From positions 124,001 to 188,000 of the forward strand of contig JAGYIP010000005.1 of the NCBI GenBank assembly GCA_018402635.1: DNA of 64,000 nt, read 5' to 3'. The position numbers and the translations under genes are program-made. Under the pieces are notes generated by a model, which was not told the origin of the DNA, did no database searches, and saw only the letters and a program-made list of their open reading frames with translations. Positions 29,805 to 38,744 of this stretch are shown here, one piece after another. Positions within the stretch are counted from its first letter, which is position 1. The number at the start of each line of letters is the position of its first letter. This stretch comes from Burkholderiaceae bacterium (GTDB taxonomy: Bacteria > Pseudomonadota > Gammaproteobacteria > Burkholderiales > Burkholderiaceae_A).

Positions 29805-31711
29805 TATGAACCCTCTTGAAGATCTTGCTTAAATAAATTAAGAACATCCTTCAGAGGCATGACACCAAGGTCTTCCCCTCCCCTCCGTCGAACAGAAACA
29901 CTACCTGCTGCTTTTTCTTGATTGCCAACAACCAAGAGGTAAGGGATTTTCTGAAGGCTTAACTCTCGGATTTTGTAGGAAATTTTGTCATTCCGCAAAT
30001 CAGCCTCGGCACGAAGCCCCTGGTCTTGCAGCATTTTCGCAACATGGGCTGCATAGTCGGCCTGTCCCTCGGAAATACTTGCAACGACAGCCTGAACGGG
30101 AGAAAGCCAGAGCGGGAAGGCTCCGCCAAAGTTTTCAATAAGAATGCCGATAAAGCGCTCGAGCGAGCCCACGATGGCCCGGTGCAGCATGACAGGGTGT
30201 TTGCGGCTGTTGTCTTCAGCCACGTACTCGGCCCCAAGACGCTCGGGCATGTTGAAGTCAACCTGAATCGTGCCGCACTGCCAGATGCGGCCTAAGGAGT
30301 CCTTAAGGCTGTATTCAATTTTAGGCCCGTAGAAGGCTCCCTCGCCGGGCAGGAGGTCCCAAGCCACGCCCACAGCATTCAGTGCATCCGAGAGCGCCTT
30401 TTCGGCCTTATCCCAGATGGCATCCGAGCCAACGCGCTTGTCTGGACGCGTTGAGAGCCTGTAGATGACATCGTTGAAGCCGAAGTCTTTGTAGACCTTC
30501 AGCAGCCGATGGGTGAAATCTTGCACCTCGGCCTGAATCTGGTCTTCCGTGCAGAAGATATGACCGTCGTCTTGGGTGAAGCCACGAACACGCATAAGGC
30601 CGTGAAGGCTTCCCGAGGACTCGTTTCGATGGCAGGAACCGAACTCGCCATAGCGCAACGGGAGGTCGCGATAGCTTCGCAGGGACGAGTTGTAGACCTG
30701 AACATGGCCAGGGCAGTTCATGGGCTTAACAGCGTACTCCCGGTTCTCGGAGGCGGTGGTAAACATATTGTCTTTGTAGTGCTCCCAATGCCCACTGCGC
30801 TCCCAGAGCGAACGGTCGAGAATCTGGGGGCAGCGAATTTCCTGATAGCCCGCCTCACGGTAAACCCTGCGAAGGTATTGCTCGATCTCCTGCCAGAGCG
30901 TCCAGCCCTTCGGATGCCAAAAGACAAGACCCGGCGCATTGTCCTGCACGTGAAAGAGATCGAGTGATTTCCCAAGCTTGCGGTGGTCGCGCTTTTCAGC
31001 CTCTTCAAGTTGATGAAGGTGCTGATCGAGGTCTGCCTTCGAGACCCAGGCTGTTCCGTAGACCCTTTGCAGCATTTCGTTACGGTGGTCACCCCGCCAG
31101 TAGGCACCGGCAACCTTCATGAGCTTGAAGACCTTCAGCCTGCCAGTAGATGGCACATGAGGCCCACGGCAGAGATCGACAAAACCGCCCTCGCGGTACA
31201 AAGACAAAGGCTCATTGGCTGGAATGGCCGAGATAATTTCAGCCTTGTAGTGCTCGCCCATCGACTTAAACAATTCCACCGCCTCATCGCGCGACCAGAC
31301 CTCGCGATGAACAGGCTCGTTCTTGGCTGCGAGCTCTTTCATCTTGTCTTCAAGTGCCTGCAGGTCTTCTGGCGTTAATGGCCGTTTGTAAGAAAAGTCG
31401 TAGTAAAAGCCGTTGTCAATCACTGGACCAATGGTGACCTGTAGGTCGGGAAAGAGTGATTTGGCTGCGTAGGCAAGCAGGTGCGCGGTGGAGTGCCGAA
31501 TAATTTCAAGGCCCTCGGGGTCCTTCTCGGTCACGATGGCAAGCCGAGAGTCGGCCTCGATCGGAAAAGACGTGTCTACCAGAGTGTCGTTCACACGGCC
31601 CGCAAGGGCGGCCTTGGCGAGGCCGGCACCAATGGATTCAGCTACCTGCGCAACCGTAACGGGATGATCGAACGACCGGGTAGAGCCATCCGGTAGGGTG
31701 ATTTGGACCAT
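29804..31711 (-). CDS. thrS: Threonine-tRNA ligase
   Basis: 635 aa from the ATG at 31711 ([20 protein letters not shown]). The reading frame is open further upstream but runs through the hexamer repeat and into tRNA-Val, so that extension is rejected. Domains in order: TGS (1-60), N2 editing domain with [12 protein letters not shown] and the catalytic His/Cys set, class II core ([34 protein letters not shown]-like [12 protein letters not shown]), and the anticodon domain. The leader is about 70 bp between tRNA-Val and the start codon. Confidence 0.96.
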   Translation of the reverse strand: MVQITLPDGSTRSFDHPVTVAQVAESIGAGLAKAALAGRVNDTLVDTSFPIEADSRLAIVTEKDPEGLEIIRHSTAHLLAYAAKSLFPDLQVTIGPVIDNGFYYDFSYKRPLTPEDLQALEDKMKELAAKNEPVHREVWSRDEAVELFKSMGEHYKAEIISAIPANEPLSLYREGGFVDLCRGPHVPSTGRLKVFKLMKVAGAYWRGDHRNEMLQRVYGTAWVSKADLDQHLHQLEEAEKRDHRKLGKSLDLFHVQDNAPGLVFWHPKGWTLWQEIEQYLRRVYREAGYQEIRCPQILDRSLWERSGHWEHYKDNMFTTASENREYAVKPMNCPGHVQVYNSSLRSYRDLPLRYGEFGSCHRNESSGSLHGLMRVRGFTQDDGHIFCTEDQIQAEVQDFTHRLLKVYKDFGFNDVIYRLSTRPDKRVGSDAIWDKAEKALSDALNAVGVAWDLLPGEGAFYGPKIEYSLKDSLGRIWQCGTIQVDFNMPERLGAEYVAEDNSRKHPVMLHRAIVGSLERFIGILIENFGGAFPLWLSPVQAVVASISEGQADYAAHVAKMLQDQGLRAEADLRNDKISYKIRELSLQKIPYLLVVGNQEKAAGSVSVRRRGGEDLGVMPLKDVLNLFKQDLQEGS

Positions 31712-31750
31712 AGTGAAGCAGACCTGAACGTCAAGACGAGAAAAAACCTG

Positions 31751-31786
31751 ATTGGTATTGGTATTGATATTGATATTGATATTGGT
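31751..31786. repeat. Six-unit hexanucleotide tandem repeat abutting tRNA-Val
   Basis: Six head-to-tail hexamers, ATTGGT x2, ATTGAT x3, ATTGGT x1, fill 36 bp between the tRNA-Val gene and thrS. The last unit overlaps the encoded CCA end of the tRNA (TGG at 31783-31785). Unit variants differ only at one G/A position. The array lies in the thrS 5' leader (minus strand), about 40 bp before the start codon. Confidence 0.9.
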
Positions 31787-31859
31787 AGGCGCGATTGGAC
31801 TCGAACCAACGACCCCCACCATGTCAAGGTGGTGCTCTAACCAGCTGAGCTACGCGCCT
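31783..31859 (-). tRNA. tRNA-Val(GAC)
   Basis: 77-nt cloverleaf on the minus strand. Acceptor AGGCGCG pairs with CGCGCCT; D arm GCTCAGCTGGTTAGAGC; anticodon loop TTGACAT between CCACC and GGTGG reads GAC; T loop TTCGAGT; CCA is encoded. It lies about 70 bp upstream of thrS in the same direction and may be co-transcribed with it. Confidence 0.95.
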
Positions 31860-31993
31860 GCCGAAGCCTCTGATTGTAGGCATTTCGGCCGCCATTGGCA
31901 AAGTCACGGTTTCGTCATCAAATCGACACGAAGCTGTCAACGAAAAGTCGCATGCTGAGCAAGTTGACTGTAAGACGCTTACCTGGAGAGGCA

Positions 31994-32899
31994 ATGATTA
32001 AACATTATTTCCGTAAACTCGTGCCCCAGGCCTGGGCCCAGAAGTTTCAGAAATCTGACGGTTCTTATTTGTTTCAGCCTGGCCTTGTTGGAAAAAAAGA
32101 CAGCATTGCCGCGAACCTACCCGTTTTTCGCGCACCACCATCCATTGCGCTTTACGAAAAGTCTGAACTTAACGAGCGTTACACCATGTGTTTCGCTCGC
32201 AGCCTTGAGGAGCTTCGCGAGGCGCAGCGCCTTCGATACTCCGTTTTTACGCAGGAATACCAGGCCACCATTTCGAGCCGTATTTTAGGTGTTGATGAAG
32301 ACCTTTTTGATGCCTACTGCGATCACCTGATTGTGCGTGACCAACAGTCGCAGGAGGTTGTCGGCACGTACCGTATTCTCGACCCGCACCAGGCCAAGCG
32401 TCTCAAGGGCTACTACAGCGAGACCGAGTTTTTTATTACCCGCCTGAACGACCTGCGTGGATCGATGGTTGAGCTTGGCCGTTCCTGTGTCCATCCCAGT
32501 CATCGCAATGGCAGTGTCATTATGTTGCTCTGGTCGGGAATTGCACGGTATATGCAGCACTTTGGGTATTCAAACCTTATTGGATGCGCAAGCGTTAGCA
32601 TGCGCGACGGCGGACGCACGGCAGCAAGCTTGTGGGACTTACTTGAACGCAAGGCCTTAGCGCCAAGTGAGCTTATGGGGTTTCCTAGGCATCCCCTGCC
32701 GCTTGAGCGGCTTGACCGAGAGCCCAATGTTATTGAGCCTGCCTTAATTAAGGGCTATGTGCGCATTGGTGCCAAAGTGTGTAGCCCTCCCTCCTGGGAC
32801 CCCGACTTCAACACTGCGGACTTTTTAATGCTGCTTAACCTGAACGCCATGAACCCGAAATACGCCCGTCATTTTGGCATTCGGTCATCAAACAACTAA
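31994..32899 (+). CDS. OlsB-like ornithine-acyl-ACP N-acyltransferase (GNAT fold)
   Basis: 301 aa from the ATG at 31994 with GGAG six bases upstream. Core motifs: CFARSLEELREAQRLRYSVF followed by TQEY, LGVDEDLFDAYCDHLIVRD, GTYRILDP, VELGRSCVHPSHRNGSVIML and SVSMRDGG. These match the OlsB/autoinducer-synthase-like acyltransferase family that joins a 3-hydroxyacyl group from ACP to ornithine, forming lyso-ornithine lipid. An N-terminal basic, helical extension of about 60 residues could hold it at the membrane. The OlsA acyltransferase for the second step is not adjacent. It stands next to ppx and ppk (convergent, 22 bp from ppx). Family assignment good, substrate inferred. Confidence 0.78.
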   Translation: MIKHYFRKLVPQAWAQKFQKSDGSYLFQPGLVGKKDSIAANLPVFRAPPSIALYEKSELNERYTMCFARSLEELREAQRLRYSVFTQEYQATISSRILGVDEDLFDAYCDHLIVRDQQSQEVVGTYRILDPHQAKRLKGYYSETEFFITRLNDLRGSMVELGRSCVHPSHRNGSVIMLLWSGIARYMQHFGYSNLIGCASVSMRDGGRTAASLWDLLERKALAPSELMGFPRHPLPLERLDREPNVIEPALIKGYVRIGAKVCSPPSWDPDFNTADFLMLLNLNAMNPKYARHFGIRSSNN

Positions 32900-32921
32900 A
32901 AAGGACACCCGCGTGAAACAA

Positions 32922-34502
32922 CTATTCAGCCGCCTTCTTGCGCACCTCAATGACTTGGAAGTCGAGCCCCATTTTGCCCCATTCTAGGCGCTCCTGATCG
33001 AGCGTAAAGCGGGTAAGAGGGTGGCGGGCAAGCCACTGGCCCTCGACCTGAAGCTCAAACGTATTGGCCTGAAACCTCAGGCTCATAACAGGAAGCCGTA
33101 GGCTGACTCTGCTTCTGTAAAAAATAGCAGCAAGACGCAGGCAGACCAGTGCTGCTGTCAGCATCCGGTCGCCAAGACCGAACTGAACCTTCGCTAGCTT
33201 ACCAACATGACCTAACACCAGAAAATGCATGGTCTGCTGGTCCTTCTTTGAGAAGCCGGGCATATCCGACTGGGCAACAAGGTAGGCAGAATGCTTGTGA
33301 TAACTGTTGTGCGAGACCGAATGGCCAATTTCAAGTAAACGAGATGACCAGTCAAGAACGCTGGCCAATGCCTGCCTTTCCTCAAGGCTGCCCAGGTTAA
33401 TCTGGCTCCAGAACTTGCCGCTAAGATCTGCTACACGAGATGCCTGGTTCTGGTCGACCTGGTAACGGCTCATGAACTGTTCGACGGTAATCGACCTTAG
33501 GTCGTGCTGCCCAGCCCTGCCAACCAGGTCGTAAAGCACGCCAAGGCGCAGGGCCCCCTCGGAATACTGCATCTCCTGTATTCCAAGCTCCTCAAAGGCC
33601 GCAATTAAAATGCTAAGGCCCCCGGGAAGAACAACGCCGCGGTCGGCCTTGATACTAGGAAGGTCAGCTGAATCGACGGAGCCCGACTTGGTTAAACGTG
33701 CGACGATCTCGCGCATCGTCTCAAGCCGAATACCGTGCTTGCCCGTGAGCGTGTAGCTAAGATCGGCAATGGCACGAGCCGTTCCACTGGAGCCCAAGGC
33801 ATAGTCCCAGCCCTGCGCCTTGATGCCACCGGCCACAACCTGAAGGTCTTTCCTAGCTGCAAAAATGGCCTCGCGAAAGCCAGCCTTTGTGAGTTCGCCC
33901 TTTGGAAAGAATTCATGGCTGAATCGAATGCAGCCAACAAACACGCTCTCCAGGGTGAGTGGCTGGTCATCAACACCCACAATCAGTTCTGTGGAACCGC
34001 CGCCTATATCAATAACAAGCCTTTTGCGGCCGTCGGCCGACAGGCTATGAGCCACGCCGTTGTAAATAAGCCTCGCTTCTTCCTTACCCGCAATAATTTC
34101 AATGGGAAAGCCAAGCGCGGCCTCGCAGGTGCGTAAGAATTCCGCACCATTCTTCGCCACGCGAAAGGTGTTGGTTGCCACCGCGCGCACGGTCTTCGGA
34201 AGAAACAGGCGAAGCCGCTCACCGAAACGCTGTAAAGCCGCCAGGGCGCGGGCCTGTGAGCTTGCGTCAAGGCGCTTCTCAGACGAGAGACCCGAGGCCA
34301 ACCGAACCGCTTCTTTTAGGCTGTCAATTGGAATAACCTGAAGCCCCGAGCGGGTGGGCTGAACCCGGCCGACAAGCAAATGGAAAGAGTTTGAGCCAAG
34401 GTCGACAGCGGCTACAAGCTGAGGCTCGTCTTCGGACCCATTTGACGATTCGTCGAGGACCAACTTTGAAGTCTCTTGGATTACGCTGGGATCACTGGTC
34501 AT
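32922..34502 (-). CDS. ppx: Exopolyphosphatase (Ppx/GppA family)
   Basis: 526 aa from the ATG at 34502; a TTG six codons upstream is open. The actin-like ATPase fold shows VAAVDLGSNSFHLLVGRV, TNTFRVAKNGAEFL, IDIGGGSTELIVG and GSSGTARAIADL. The C-terminal HD-like helical domain (LLEIGHSVSHNSYHKHSAYL) is complete. It removes terminal phosphate from polyphosphate and may also act on pppGpp. It is divergent from ppk with 36 bp between the starts. A TATAAT at 34510-34515 (minus strand) ends seven bases before the ATG, so a leaderless message is possible. Confidence 0.93.
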   Translation of the reverse strand: MTSDPSVIQETSKLVLDESSNGSEDEPQLVAAVDLGSNSFHLLVGRVQPTRSGLQVIPIDSLKEAVRLASGLSSEKRLDASSQARALAALQRFGERLRLFLPKTVRAVATNTFRVAKNGAEFLRTCEAALGFPIEIIAGKEEARLIYNGVAHSLSADGRKRLVIDIGGGSTELIVGVDDQPLTLESVFVGCIRFSHEFFPKGELTKAGFREAIFAARKDLQVVAGGIKAQGWDYALGSSGTARAIADLSYTLTGKHGIRLETMREIVARLTKSGSVDSADLPSIKADRGVVLPGGLSILIAAFEELGIQEMQYSEGALRLGVLYDLVGRAGQHDLRSITVEQFMSRYQVDQNQASRVADLSGKFWSQINLGSLEERQALASVLDWSSRLLEIGHSVSHNSYHKHSAYLVAQSDMPGFSKKDQQTMHFLVLGHVGKLAKVQFGLGDRMLTAALVCLRLAAIFYRSRVSLRLPVMSLRFQANTFELQVEGQWLARHPLTRFTLDQERLEWGKMGLDFQVIEVRKKAAE

Positions 34503-34538
34503 GCGCTGGATTATAAGCAAGGCTAAACTGTACCAACC

Positions 34539-36701
34539 ATGATCTCGTTCCAGCAGTCCAAAACTCAGTCTCGCTTTTTAACCGCCCCAACCGCGGGTGA
34601 GGGGCAGTTTATTAATCGTGAGCTTAGCCTGCTTGCCTTTAATGAGCGCGTCTTATCGCTTGCAATGGACCCGACAGTTCCGCTTCTCGAGAGGCTTCGC
34701 TATGTTTGTATTGTCTCAAGCAACATTGACGAACTTTTTGAGATACGCGTCTCGGGCCTAAAGGCCAAGCTAAAGCAGCAGCCCAGTGCAATTGAAGCAG
34801 ATGGTTCGTCGGCCGAAGAGTGTTTTAACAAAATTGCCGCACGAGCCCAACAACTTGTGGCACAGCAATACGACATTCTTAATACCAGCATCTTGCCGCA
34901 GCTTGCCGAGAAAGGCGTTGTTCTTCATTTTTTAGCCGACTTCAATGCACAACGACGCGAATGGGCCCACAAGTACTTCATGGATGAGGTGCTTCCGGTG
35001 CTCACTCCCATTGGTCTTGAGCCGTCGCACCCCTTCCCACGCGTTCTTAATAAGAGCCTAAATTTTATTGCCACCCTTGAAGGCGAGGACTCTTACGGCC
35101 GCAGCAGTAAGCTTGCCGTGCTGCAGGCACCGCGAATTCTCTCAAGGCTCACGCCCGTTCCCAAAGAGGTTTCCGGCCATTCGTTTGGCTTCATGATGCT
35201 TGGCTCTATTTTGAATAACGGCGTTGGTGAGCTCTTTCCGGGCATGACAGTGACAGGCATTTACCAGTTTCGCGTAACACGTAACAGCGATCTCTTTGTG
35301 GACGATGAAGAAGTAACCGACCTTCGAGAGGCCTTGCGTGGCGAGTTGTCCCAGCGGCAGTTTGGGGATGCGGTAAGGCTTGAGGTCTCCGACAATATGC
35401 CCGAGGAAGTGGTGCACAGGCTTTTAAGCGAGCATCGCCTAACGGAGCAGGATTGTTACCGGGTGAACGGCCCTGTGAACCTGGTGCGGTTAATAAACCT
35501 CCCCGACCTGATTGACCTGCCCGGATTAAAATTTCCAGTCTATACACCGGTCTACCCAGCCAACTTTTCAGCGCAGGAACCCTTTGAAGTCATAGCGAAG
35601 TCTGATCTATTGGTGCATCACCCCTACGAATCGTTTTCAACCGTAACCGACTTCATTGCGGCTGCAGCAAGCGACCCTGCGGTTGTAGCCATTAGCATGA
35701 CCATCTACCGAACGGGTCAGACCTCTGAAATTATGGAGTCGCTTATTACCGCGGCCCGCAGTGGCAAAGAGGTTACCGCTGTGGTCGAGCTCATGGCACG
35801 GTTTGACGAGGAGACCAACATAAGCTGGGCCTCGCGGCTTGAAAATGTTGGCGCACATGTTGTTTTTGGGGTGGTTGGGAATAAAACCCACGCAAAGATG
35901 TGTCTTGTTGTCAGGCGCGAGAAAACGGGTCTTAAGCGGTATGTGCACCTTGGCACCGGCAATTACCATCCGCGAACAGCCCGCCTCTACACCGATTTTG
36001 GGCTCTTTACAGCAGACCCTATACTCTGTGCAGAGGCCCATGAGGTCTTTCACCAGCTTACGGGGCTTGGAAAGGCCCGGCCCTTAAGCAAGTTGTGGCA
36101 GTCTCCCTTCACCCTTCATAGCCAAATTATTAAGGCTATTCGCCGCGAAATCACCATTGCCAAGTCGGGTGGACGTGGCGTGGTTATTGCCAAAATGAAC
36201 TCCCTTGTTGAGCCAGAAGTCATTGAAGCTCTTTACAAGGCAGGTCAGGCAGGAGTAAAGGTAGATTTGATTGTTCGTGGTGTTTGTATGTTGCGGCCGG
36301 GTATTAAAGGGCTCTCAGAGAACATTCGGGTGCGTTCTGTTATTGGTCAGTTCTTGGAACACAGTCGAATTTTTTACTTCCGTAACAATGGGGCAGACAA
36401 CCTCTATCTTTCAAGCGCCGATTGGATGGATCGTAATTTTTTCCGTCGTGTTGAAATTGCAGTGCCTGTTCTAAACCGAGCCCTCAAGCAGCGGGTTCTA
36501 CGCGAAGGGTTTCGGGTGCACCTGCAGCCGTCGGCCCAGGCCTGGCAGATGCGGCCTGACGGCAGCTATGAACTGAAGCGGCCACGGGCGCATGCGGGCA
36601 GTTCGGCATCAAACCGTGCCTTAGGCTCTCAAGAGCAGCTACAAGAGTTAATCTGTGCAAGCCCACCGCTCAGAAAGCTGCGCAAAGAAAAAGGGAGGTA
36701 G
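34539..36701 (+). CDS. ppk: Polyphosphate kinase 1
   Basis: 720 aa, all four PPK1 domains. FINRELSLLAFNERVLSLA opens the N domain after a 25-residue extension. MTIYRTGQTSEIMESLITAA and TGNYHPRTARLYTDFGLFTA carry the phosphorylated-histidine region, and SADWMDRNFFRRVEIAVPVL is the second catalytic block. It makes polyphosphate from ATP reversibly. Divergent to ppx, so synthesis and breakdown genes share a control region. Only AAGG at about 12 bases upstream could serve as ribosome site. Confidence 0.96.
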   Translation: MISFQQSKTQSRFLTAPTAGEGQFINRELSLLAFNERVLSLAMDPTVPLLERLRYVCIVSSNIDELFEIRVSGLKAKLKQQPSAIEADGSSAEECFNKIAARAQQLVAQQYDILNTSILPQLAEKGVVLHFLADFNAQRREWAHKYFMDEVLPVLTPIGLEPSHPFPRVLNKSLNFIATLEGEDSYGRSSKLAVLQAPRILSRLTPVPKEVSGHSFGFMMLGSILNNGVGELFPGMTVTGIYQFRVTRNSDLFVDDEEVTDLREALRGELSQRQFGDAVRLEVSDNMPEEVVHRLLSEHRLTEQDCYRVNGPVNLVRLINLPDLIDLPGLKFPVYTPVYPANFSAQEPFEVIAKSDLLVHHPYESFSTVTDFIAAAASDPAVVAISMTIYRTGQTSEIMESLITAARSGKEVTAVVELMARFDEETNISWASRLENVGAHVVFGVVGNKTHAKMCLVVRREKTGLKRYVHLGTGNYHPRTARLYTDFGLFTADPILCAEAHEVFHQLTGLGKARPLSKLWQSPFTLHSQIIKAIRREITIAKSGGRGVVIAKMNSLVEPEVIEALYKAGQAGVKVDLIVRGVCMLRPGIKGLSENIRVRSVIGQFLEHSRIFYFRNNGADNLYLSSADWMDRNFFRRVEIAVPVLNRALKQRVLREGFRVHLQPSAQAWQMRPDGSYELKRPRAHAGSSASNRALGSQEQLQELICASPPLRKLRKEKGR

Positions 36702-36707
36702 ACGTTT

Positions 36708-37808
36708 ATGGCATCACGACTGCAAATTGACTGCCTGTCTTTAAGCTACCAGGGGCCTCAGGGGCTTACAAAGGCGGTGGACAACCTGAGCATTGATGTT
36801 GGACAGGGCGATATCGCCTGCCTTGTTGGCCCTTCCGGCTGCGGCAAAAGCTCTTTGTTACGGGCTATTGCTGGCTTTGTCGAGCCCAGTATGGGCCGCA
36901 TACTTATCGACGGCCGTGTGGTTACCGAGGGTTCGGTCTGCACCCCGCCCGAGCAACGTGGCGTTGGCATGGTCTTTCAAGACTACGCCCTCTTTCCTCA
37001 CCTTACCGTACAGGCCAATATTCTGTTTGGCCTTACCCGAGGCCGCCCCAGAGATGCAACAGTCACCCAGGTGAACCGGGCGAAGGCTATGCTTGAACTT
37101 GTAGGACTCTCGGCCCTTCACGACCGAATGCCCCATGAACTCTCGGGCGGACAGGCCCAGCGTGTTGCACTAGCCCGAGCCCTTGCCCCCGAGCCGCAAA
37201 TTATTTTGCTCGATGAACCGTTTTCAAGCCTAGACCCCTCGCTACGGGCACGTCTTGCCCGCGAGGTGCGCGAGATTCTTAAAGCCGCAAAGACCACCGC
37301 CATTGTCGTGACGCACGATCAGACCGAAGCCTTCACCATGGCCGATCAGCTTGGGGTCATGTTCGAAGGACGCGTTGTGCAGTGGGGCAGCCCCTATACG
37401 GTTTATCACGAACCATGCTCGATGGATGTGGCGCGTTTTATTGGCGAAGGCGCCCTTATATCGGGCCGCCAGTACGACCACTCTGTAACCACGCCTTTGG
37501 GAAGCCTGCCCTTGGCAGACTGTTGCTGTGATGAAGAATATCCCGAGAAACTGGTGCGCGTGCTTCTTCGGCCCGACGATGTGGTGCACGACGATGACAG
37601 CAGTCTGAAGGCTAAAGTTGTTCAGAAAAACTTTCGAGGGGCAGACTTCCTTTACACGCTTGAGCTTCCAAACGGTGAACGAATCTTGTCGCTTGTTCCA
37701 AGCCACCACGATCACCCCTTAAACGAACCCATTGGTATTCGGCTTGAGGTGGATCATGTTGTTACCTTCTCACAAGAAGAACAGCCTCAGGCCTTTAAGA
37801 ACAACTAG
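36708..37808 (+). CDS. ABC transporter ATP-binding protein, FbpC/PotA-like, orphan
   Basis: 366 aa. Walker A GPSGCGKSSLL, Q loop VFQDYALFPHLTV, signature LSGGQAQRVALARAL, Walker B IILLDEPFSSLD, H loop VVTHDQTEAF. A C-terminal TOBE-like regulatory domain follows (RVLLRPDDVVHDDDSSLKAK, then LELPNGERILSLVPS). This architecture is typical of ATPases for ferric iron, polyamine, sulfate or phosphonate importers; the start SLSYQGPQGLTKAVDNLS favours the FbpC type. No permease or binding protein is adjacent, so its partners are elsewhere. It is 6 bp after ppk and may be co-transcribed. The cluster of three cysteines (ADCCCDEE) in the TOBE part is unusual. Confidence 0.85.
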   Translation: MASRLQIDCLSLSYQGPQGLTKAVDNLSIDVGQGDIACLVGPSGCGKSSLLRAIAGFVEPSMGRILIDGRVVTEGSVCTPPEQRGVGMVFQDYALFPHLTVQANILFGLTRGRPRDATVTQVNRAKAMLELVGLSALHDRMPHELSGGQAQRVALARALAPEPQIILLDEPFSSLDPSLRARLAREVREILKAAKTTAIVVTHDQTEAFTMADQLGVMFEGRVVQWGSPYTVYHEPCSMDVARFIGEGALISGRQYDHSVTTPLGSLPLADCCCDEEYPEKLVRVLLRPDDVVHDDDSSLKAKVVQKNFRGADFLYTLELPNGERILSLVPSHHDHPLNEPIGIRLEVDHVVTFSQEEQPQAFKNN

Positions 37809-37811
37809 GTT

Positions 37812-38651
37812 ATGACCACCACCATCTTTCGGTTGCTGGTACCCGATGAAAGAAAACCCCGAGGCATTGCTGCCACCCTTCACGACCATGCGGGGTCGCA
37901 GTCGCTTGTGATCGCACTGCCTGGATTGCTTGAAACACAAGAGAGTTTTGAGGGCCTGACCCAAAGAATCTGCGGACATCATCGTGTTCTCACCTTCGAC
38001 TGGGTGGGCCGCGGACAGAGCGACTGGCTTGAAGACTCTTCGCGTTATCGCATGAGCCTTTACTTAAAAGACCTCGGTCTTATTTACTCGTTTGCGCAAG
38101 GCTTGGTTAGTGGCGCGGGCGAGGCCTCAAGCGACAGGCCTGCTAATGGGCCGCAGTCAAGCCCTGGAATTGCGATGCTCGGCACAAGCATGGGCGGGCT
38201 GGTGGCCCTTGCCTTTGCGGGGATGCGGCCGGGCCTTCTGAAGAAGATTGTGCTTAATGATGTTGGTAGCCTATTGCCCTGGACCGGCATTCTTGGGCTT
38301 ATGACAGGGCTGCATGGCGCAACAAAAACCGCAGGCCTTTTCGTAAACCCACACGACCTTGCCAAGGAGTTACGCGTCGACCCCCGCCTGATTAGGGCTG
38401 TTCAGAAGCCCGGCCATCTCGACCTGCCCTACGAGGCTACCCTCAGTGGCGTTGATTTCTCAGCAAGCTTTCGCGCGGTACCTGAGCCTATTTTGATCAT
38501 GAAGGCTGGCCAGAGCGAGATGGTGGATGGCAGCGCTCTTGCTCAACTCGGTGCGAGCCAGATTCGCCTGCATCAGTTCCCAGATGCCCTTCATCCTGTG
38601 CCTTACGACGAGGAAAGCTGCAGTGTTATTGAAGGGTTTTTGAAGAGCTAA
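37812..38651 (+). CDS. Alpha/beta hydrolase family protein
   Basis: 279 aa. The nucleophile elbow is LGTSMGGLVALAF with Ser in GxSxG, preceded by the oxyanion strand LVIALPGLLETQESFEGL and VLTFDWVGRGQSDWL. The final histidine is probably in FPDALHPVPYDEE and the acid in LIMKAGQSEMVDG. It starts 4 bp after the ABC ATPase stop, so it belongs to that transcript. Substrate unknown; esterase or lactonase activity is possible. Confidence 0.82.
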   Translation: MTTTIFRLLVPDERKPRGIAATLHDHAGSQSLVIALPGLLETQESFEGLTQRICGHHRVLTFDWVGRGQSDWLEDSSRYRMSLYLKDLGLIYSFAQGLVSGAGEASSDRPANGPQSSPGIAMLGTSMGGLVALAFAGMRPGLLKKIVLNDVGSLLPWTGILGLMTGLHGATKTAGLFVNPHDLAKELRVDPRLIRAVQKPGHLDLPYEATLSGVDFSASFRAVPEPILIMKAGQSEMVDGSALAQLGASQIRLHQFPDALHPVPYDEESCSVIEGFLKS

Positions 38652-38744
38652 GCGAGCGCGCCTTTTAAACAGGCTGCCTTAAGGAACTTAGTAGGCGGGT
38701 TGTCTTGGCCTAGGCATGCCTTAGCGGGCTTGGCAGGCCGGTGC

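Noticed and set aside
31712-31822. Longer start for thrS through the hexamer repeat
   Set aside because: The added Asn/Ile/Thr-rich residues translate the repeat and tRNA; the normal TGS domain begins at the ATG at 31711.
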